Shown: positions 60,872 through 64,000 of the stretch, in pieces | How the letters are laid out: each line of letters opens with the position of its first letter | How positions within the stretch are numbered: position 1 is the stretch's first letter | Assembly: GCF_009835145.1 (NCBI RefSeq) | Contig: NZ_APKE01000033.1 | Coordinates: forward strand, 62,001 to 126,000 | Source: Profundibacterium mesophilum KAUST100406-0324 | Lineage (GTDB): Bacteria > Pseudomonadota > Alphaproteobacteria > Rhodobacterales > Rhodobacteraceae | DNA: 64,000 bases | Reading direction: 5' to 3' | Program-made: the position numbers and the translations under genes | The notes under the pieces: generated by a model | What the model saw: the letters and a program-made list of their open reading frames with translations, nothing else | The model's database searches: none | What the model was told of the DNA's origin: nothing

Positions 60872-61417
60872 TCAGGGAAAGGGCACCGCCTGGCTGGCGC
60901 AGGCACGGCGCCGGATGCCCGTCTGTGCGACGCCGGCGGGCCAGCGAGCGCGAAGCAGCCGTGACTTGGGGTAGCGCTGGATGACGATGCTGGCGCGCTG
61001 GTTGCCGCTGAGCACGTGGTAGCTATCCTCGTCCTCGGCCCAGTAGAAGCCGACATGGCCCAGTGGCGAGCGCGGATGCACGTGCCAGAAGAGCATCACG
61101 GCCCCCAGCTGCGGCTCGGCGGCCTCCCCCCAATGGGTCCAGGGGCGCGCGCGGATGTAGAGGCGCGGCAGGACAATTTCCGGCAGCGCGCTGCGCAGGC
61201 AATGGCCGACGAAGAAGCCGCACCATGGCAGTCCGAGCAGCGTGGCACGGCTTCCGATCATGTGCAGAAGGCGCAGCATGCCGCGCCCGTCCGCCCGCAG
61301 CGGATCATCACGGGTGCGCAAAAGGCGCAAGGCCTCGATCATCCAGGGCGCGCCCTCGTCGGGCAGCTCGGAAATCGAGGGCATGATCGCCGGGGCGGCG
61401 CCGTCAGGATGCATCAT
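60872..61417 (-). CDS. TIGR02594-like peptidoglycan hydrolase-type protein
   Basis: 181-residue protein resembling the TIGR02594 family of NlpC/P60-like Cys hydrolases. It has LPWCGFFVGHCLRSALP (candidate nucleophile Cys), PRLYIRARPWTHWGEAAEPQLGAVMLF, HPRSPLGHVGFYWAED (candidate His) and HVLSGNQRASIVIQRYPKSRL. No signal peptide is evident, and related proteins often occur in phages or gene transfer agents. Start chosen at ATG 61417, 6 nt after AGGAGG; it overlaps the end of the MscS-type gene by 14 bp. The function is inferred from motif pattern only. Confidence 0.7.
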   Translation of the reverse strand: MMHPDGAAPAIMPSISELPDEGAPWMIEALRLLRTRDDPLRADGRGMLRLLHMIGSRATLLGLPWCGFFVGHCLRSALPEIVLPRLYIRARPWTHWGEAAEPQLGAVMLFWHVHPRSPLGHVGFYWAEDEDSYHVLSGNQRASIVIQRYPKSRLLRARWPAGVAQTGIRRRACASQAVPFP

Positions 61418-62333
61418 CGCCATCCTCCTGCGATCCGCCTTCCTCGCGCTTCGCCGCGCGGCTGAGGGCGAGCGGCTCCTTGAAGGTGAGGGTGCGGTAG
61501 GGGAAGGGGATCTCGATCCCGTGATCGTCGAGCGCGCGCTTGACCGCCGCCACGACCTTGTCGCGCGAGGCGCGGATATCGACGGGGCGCGAGCCGGTCC
61601 ACCATGTAACCTCGAAATTGATCGAACTGTCGGCGAATTCCTGGGCGAAGATCTGAACGTCCTTCACGTCATCGCGCACCGAATCGACACTGCGCACCGC
61701 GCGCGCGATGATCGCGCGGGCATTGTCGACATCCTCGCCATAGGCGACGCCGCAGATGATCGTGGTGCGCCGCAGGCTCTCGGCGGTGCGGATCGTGACG
61801 GGGTTCTTGAAGAACATCGCGTTCGGCGCGACGACGAGCTGTCCATCGGTCTGCCGGACATGCGTGTCGCGGATGGTGATCACCTCGACCTGGCCCTCGA
61901 TGCCCTCGCATTCGATGAAATCCTCGACCTTGAAGGGCTCGCGCACCAGCAGCAGGATGCCCGCGAGGAAATTCTCGAACACGTCCTTGAAGGCAAAGCC
62001 GATCGCCACGCCGCCGACACCGAGCGCGGTGAGCGCGCGGCCGGGGGTGATGGTCGGAAAGGCGATCGTCACGGCGATGAGGATGCCGAAGAGCCACAGG
62101 CCCACCGTCACCAGCATCGTCATCACGTCGATCAGCGCGCGGCGCATCCGGGCGCGGCGCATCGCGCGCGGCAGCGTCCGTTGCAAGAGCGTGACCACGC
62201 CCCAGACCACCAGCAGGAAGACGAGGGCCGCCAGGATCTGCGGCAGGACGCGCCAGAAGCCCAGGGCGTAGCCGTGCAACTGGTCACGCATGGGCGCCGG
62301 GAAGTAGGACCAGAGCCGGCTGACGAACTCCAT
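61404..62333 (-). CDS. MscS-family mechanosensitive channel
   Basis: Small-conductance osmotic release channel, 309 residues. Three transmembrane helices are followed by the pore-lining TM3 ALTALGVGGVAIGFAFKDVFENFLAGILLL, the diagnostic Gly/Ala-rich MscS segment. The cytoplasmic beta and alpha/beta domains include GIEGQVEVITIRDTHVRQTDGQLVVAPN. The C-terminus is charged and acidic. Start chosen at ATG 62333 with AAGGAG 5-6 nt upstream, not the frame start 10 codons earlier. The stop overlaps the TIGR02594-like gene, so the two may be co-translated. Confidence 0.93.
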   Translation of the reverse strand: MEFVSRLWSYFPAPMRDQLHGYALGFWRVLPQILAALVFLLVVWGVVTLLQRTLPRAMRRARMRRALIDVMTMLVTVGLWLFGILIAVTIAFPTITPGRALTALGVGGVAIGFAFKDVFENFLAGILLLVREPFKVEDFIECEGIEGQVEVITIRDTHVRQTDGQLVVAPNAMFFKNPVTIRTAESLRRTTIICGVAYGEDVDNARAIIARAVRSVDSVRDDVKDVQIFAQEFADSSINFEVTWWTGSRPVDIRASRDKVVAAVKRALDDHGIEIPFPYRTLTFKEPLALSRAAKREEGGSQEDGDDAS

Positions 62334-62402
62334 GGGGTCTCCTTGTCGTGGATTGCGGTCCAACGCGGGCTGGGGGGCGCGGTTCCGCCCCGCGCGCGCC
62401 GG

Positions 62403-62741
62403 TCAGTGCGGCGGGGTCGTCTTCGAGAAGAGCTGGATGACGATGATCCCGGCGATGATGAGCGAGATACCCACCAGTGCCGGCAGATCGAGCCTCTGGC
62501 CGAATACCGCGAAACCGATGGCGGTGATCAGGACGATCCCGAGCCCCGACCAGAGCGCGTAGACCACGCCCACGGGCATCTCGCGCAGCACCTGCGCCAG
62601 CAGCCAGAAGGACAGGCCGTAGCCGATCACCACGATGATCGAGGGGATGGGCCGGGTGAATTGCTGGCTTGCCTGGAGCGCGGTGGTGCCGATGGTCTCC
62701 GCGAGCACGGCGAGGATCAGCGCGATATGGGGATGCAACAT
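62403..62741 (-). CDS. Small multidrug resistance (EmrE/QacE-type) efflux protein
   Basis: 112-residue four-helix antiporter that exchanges protons for cationic compounds. The essential proton-binding Glu is Glu15 in ILAVLAETIGTTALQ. Further family marks are the helix 2/3 residues SFWLLAQVLREMPVGVVYALWSGLGIVLI and the helix 4 block LIIAGIIVIQLFS. It resembles EmrE/QacE more than the guanidinium exporter SugE/Gdx. It stands alone between icd and the mscS-like gene; a paired SMR partner is not present. Confidence 0.92.
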   Translation of the reverse strand: MLHPHIALILAVLAETIGTTALQASQQFTRPIPSIIVVIGYGLSFWLLAQVLREMPVGVVYALWSGLGIVLITAIGFAVFGQRLDLPALVGISLIIAGIIVIQLFSKTTPPH

Positions 62742-62784
62742 CTGGCGCGCTTTCGGATGGGCCGTGCTGGCATGGCAAGGAGGG

Positions 62785-62813
62785 GCGCCCCGCCCGTTGA
62801 GCAGGCGGGGCGC
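62785..62813 (-). terminator. Hairpin after icd
   Basis: Perfect 10-bp stem GCGCCCCGCC/GGCGGGGCGC (62785-62794 with 62804-62813), 9-nt loop, 7 bp after the icd stop on the minus strand. The following bases are C/T-rich but lack a clean T-run. Confidence 0.55.
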
Positions 62814-62820
62814 GCCGGGA

Positions 62821-64000
62821 TCAGTTCAGGGCCTTGCCGAGATTCTCGTCGACCTTCTCGAGGAACCCTTCGGTGGTGAGCCATTTCTGGTCCGGTCCGA
62901 CGAGCAGCGCGAGATCCTTGGTCATGAAGCCCGACTCGACCGTATCCACGACGACCTTCTCGAGCGTTTCGGCGAAGGTCATCAGCTCGGCATTGTCGTC
63001 GAGCTTGGCTCGGTGGCGCAGGCCGCCGGTCCAGGCGAAGATCGAGGCGATCGAGTTGGTCGAGGTGCTCTCGCCCTTCTGATGCTGGCGGTAGTGGCGG
63101 GTGACGGTGCCATGCGCGGCCTCGGCCTCGACGATCTTGCCATCGGGGGTCATCAGCTGCGAGGTCATCAGGCCGAGGCTGCCGAAGCCCTGCGCCACGG
63201 TGTCCGACTGCACGTCGCCATCGTAGTTCTTGCAGGCCCAGACATAGCCGCCGGACCATTTCATCGCCGAGGCGACCATGTCGTCGATCAGGCGGTGCTC
63301 GTAGGTCAGGCCGGCCTCCTCGAACTTCGTCTTGAACTCCTCGTCGAACACCTTCTGGAAGATGATCATGAACTGGCCATCATACTGCTTAAGGATGGTG
63401 TTCTTGGTCGACAGGTAGACCGGGTAGCCGCGCTTGAGGCCATAATTGAACGAGGCGCGCGCGAAATCGACGATCGAGGCGTCGAGGTTGTACATGCCCA
63501 TGTAGATGCCGGAGGAGGGGGCGTCGAAGACCTCCTCTTCCATCACGGTGCCATCCTCGCCGACGAATTTCATCGACAGCTTGCCCGGCCCGGGGAATTT
63601 CATGTCCGTCGCGCGGTACTGGTCGCCAAACGCATGGCGGCCGATGACGATCGGCTGGGTCCAGCCGGGCACGAGGCGCGGCACGTTCGAACAGATGATC
63701 GGCTCGCGGAAGACCACGCCGCCCAGGATGTTGCGGATGGTACCGTTGGGCGAGCGCCACATCTTCTTGAGACCGAATTCCTCAACCCGGCCCTCGTCGG
63801 GCGTGATGGTGGCGCATTTCACGCCGACGCCGACTTCCTTGATCTTCTCGGCCGCGTCGATGGTGATCTGATCGTCGGTCCGGTCACGCTCCTCGATACC
63901 GAGGTCGTAGTAGAGCAGGTCGATATCGAGATAGGGAAGGATCAGTTTCTTCTTGATGAAATCCCAGATGATCCGGGTCATCTCGTCGCCGTCGAGCTCG
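62821..64000 (-). CDS. icd: NADP-dependent isocitrate dehydrogenase (partial, 5' end outside window)
   Basis: TCA-cycle enzyme making 2-oxoglutarate and NADPH. The eukaryote-like dimeric form (subfamily II) is recognised by [16 protein letters not shown] at the visible start, [48 protein letters not shown], and [27 protein letters not shown] near the C-terminus. About 393 codons are visible. Homologues start roughly 10-12 residues upstream, so only the very N-terminus is lost at the right edge. The first internal ATG (63981) is not the true start, because conserved LDGDE precedes it. Confidence 0.97.
   Translation of the reverse strand, partial: ELDGDEMTRIIWDFIKKKLILPYLDIDLLYYDLGIEERDRTDDQITIDAAEKIKEVGVGVKCATITPDEGRVEEFGLKKMWRSPNGTIRNILGGVVFREPIICSNVPRLVPGWTQPIVIGRHAFGDQYRATDMKFPGPGKLSMKFVGEDGTVMEEEVFDAPSSGIYMGMYNLDASIVDFARASFNYGLKRGYPVYLSTKNTILKQYDGQFMIIFQKVFDEEFKTKFEEAGLTYEHRLIDDMVASAMKWSGGYVWACKNYDGDVQSDTVAQGFGSLGLMTSQLMTPDGKIVEAEAAHGTVTRHYRQHQKGESTSTNSIASIFAWTGGLRHRAKLDDNAELMTFAETLEKVVVDTVESGFMTKDLALLVGPDQKWLTTEGFLEKVDENLGKALN

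Noticed and set aside
62403-62741. Guanidinium exporter (SugE/Gdx) identity for the SMR protein
   Set aside because: The helix motifs look EmrE/QacE-like, and no guanidine riboswitch or guanidine-metabolism gene lies nearby.

Overview
The window is GC-rich chromosomal DNA of an alphaproteobacterium, most likely a member of Rhodobacterales (Roseobacter/Paracoccaceae type). Evidence for this placement: a direct-repeat GAAC-N7-GAAC SOS box upstream of recA, a GapR (DUF2312) gene, an NDUFA12-family complex I gene coupled to a DUF2155 gene, a Hint-domain RTX protein, and an ScfR-family regulator. Almost all genes are ordinary chromosomal genes. No rRNA, tRNA, CRISPR array, insertion sequence or prophage was seen. 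Both ends are cut: gatB on the left (3' part missing) and icd on the right (5' end missing).

Layout. 1-5.5 kb: gatB, two tandem lytic-transglycosylase paralogues, pepN and two small genes. 5.6-13.3 kb: malate synthase G, a PuuD-like amidotransferase, an RTX/Hint protein, and kynureninase coupled to a short-chain dehydrogenase. 13.5-20 kb: pntAB, then glpDK. 20.2-25.7 kb: clpP-clpX, the NDUFA12 and DUF2155 genes, and aat-accC-accB on the other strand. 26-28.5 kb: a RutR-like TetR regulator divergent from a beta-ureidopropionase/hydantoinase-type hydrolase, with a RutR-like operator in the promoter. 28.9-30.8 kb: a small conserved protein and a periplasmic PRC-barrel protein with a long Val/Gln/Glu/Pro repeat domain.

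31.0-43.6 kb is the most coherent accessory-like block. A leftward operon reads substrate-binding protein, two permeases, two ATPases and then acetyl-CoA synthetase (acs), and ends at a perfect bidirectional terminator. Divergent from it lie an ScfR-family short-chain acyl-CoA regulator, a receiver-only response regulator, a small two-helix membrane protein and a large SLC5-symporter/histidine-kinase fusion of the CrbS type. I infer a regulated uptake, sensing and activation locus for acetate or another short-chain carboxylate. The substrate is not shown by sequence.

43.6-49.7 kb: a DUF442 phosphatase-like protein, a taurine/nitrate-type ABC transporter, and a FadJ-like fusion protein in which several catalytic motifs are missing. 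49.7-64 kb: gapR, an orphan triple-PAS hybrid kinase, SOS-regulated recA, and an alaS-DUF1330-MOSC operon in which the MOSC gene appears to start at CTG. These are followed by typA, a TIGR02594-type hydrolase overlapping a MscS-type channel gene, an SMR efflux pump and icd. Metabolically the window is rich in acetate and C2 functions: acs, glcB, icd, accBC and the ScfR/SLC5-kinase block.
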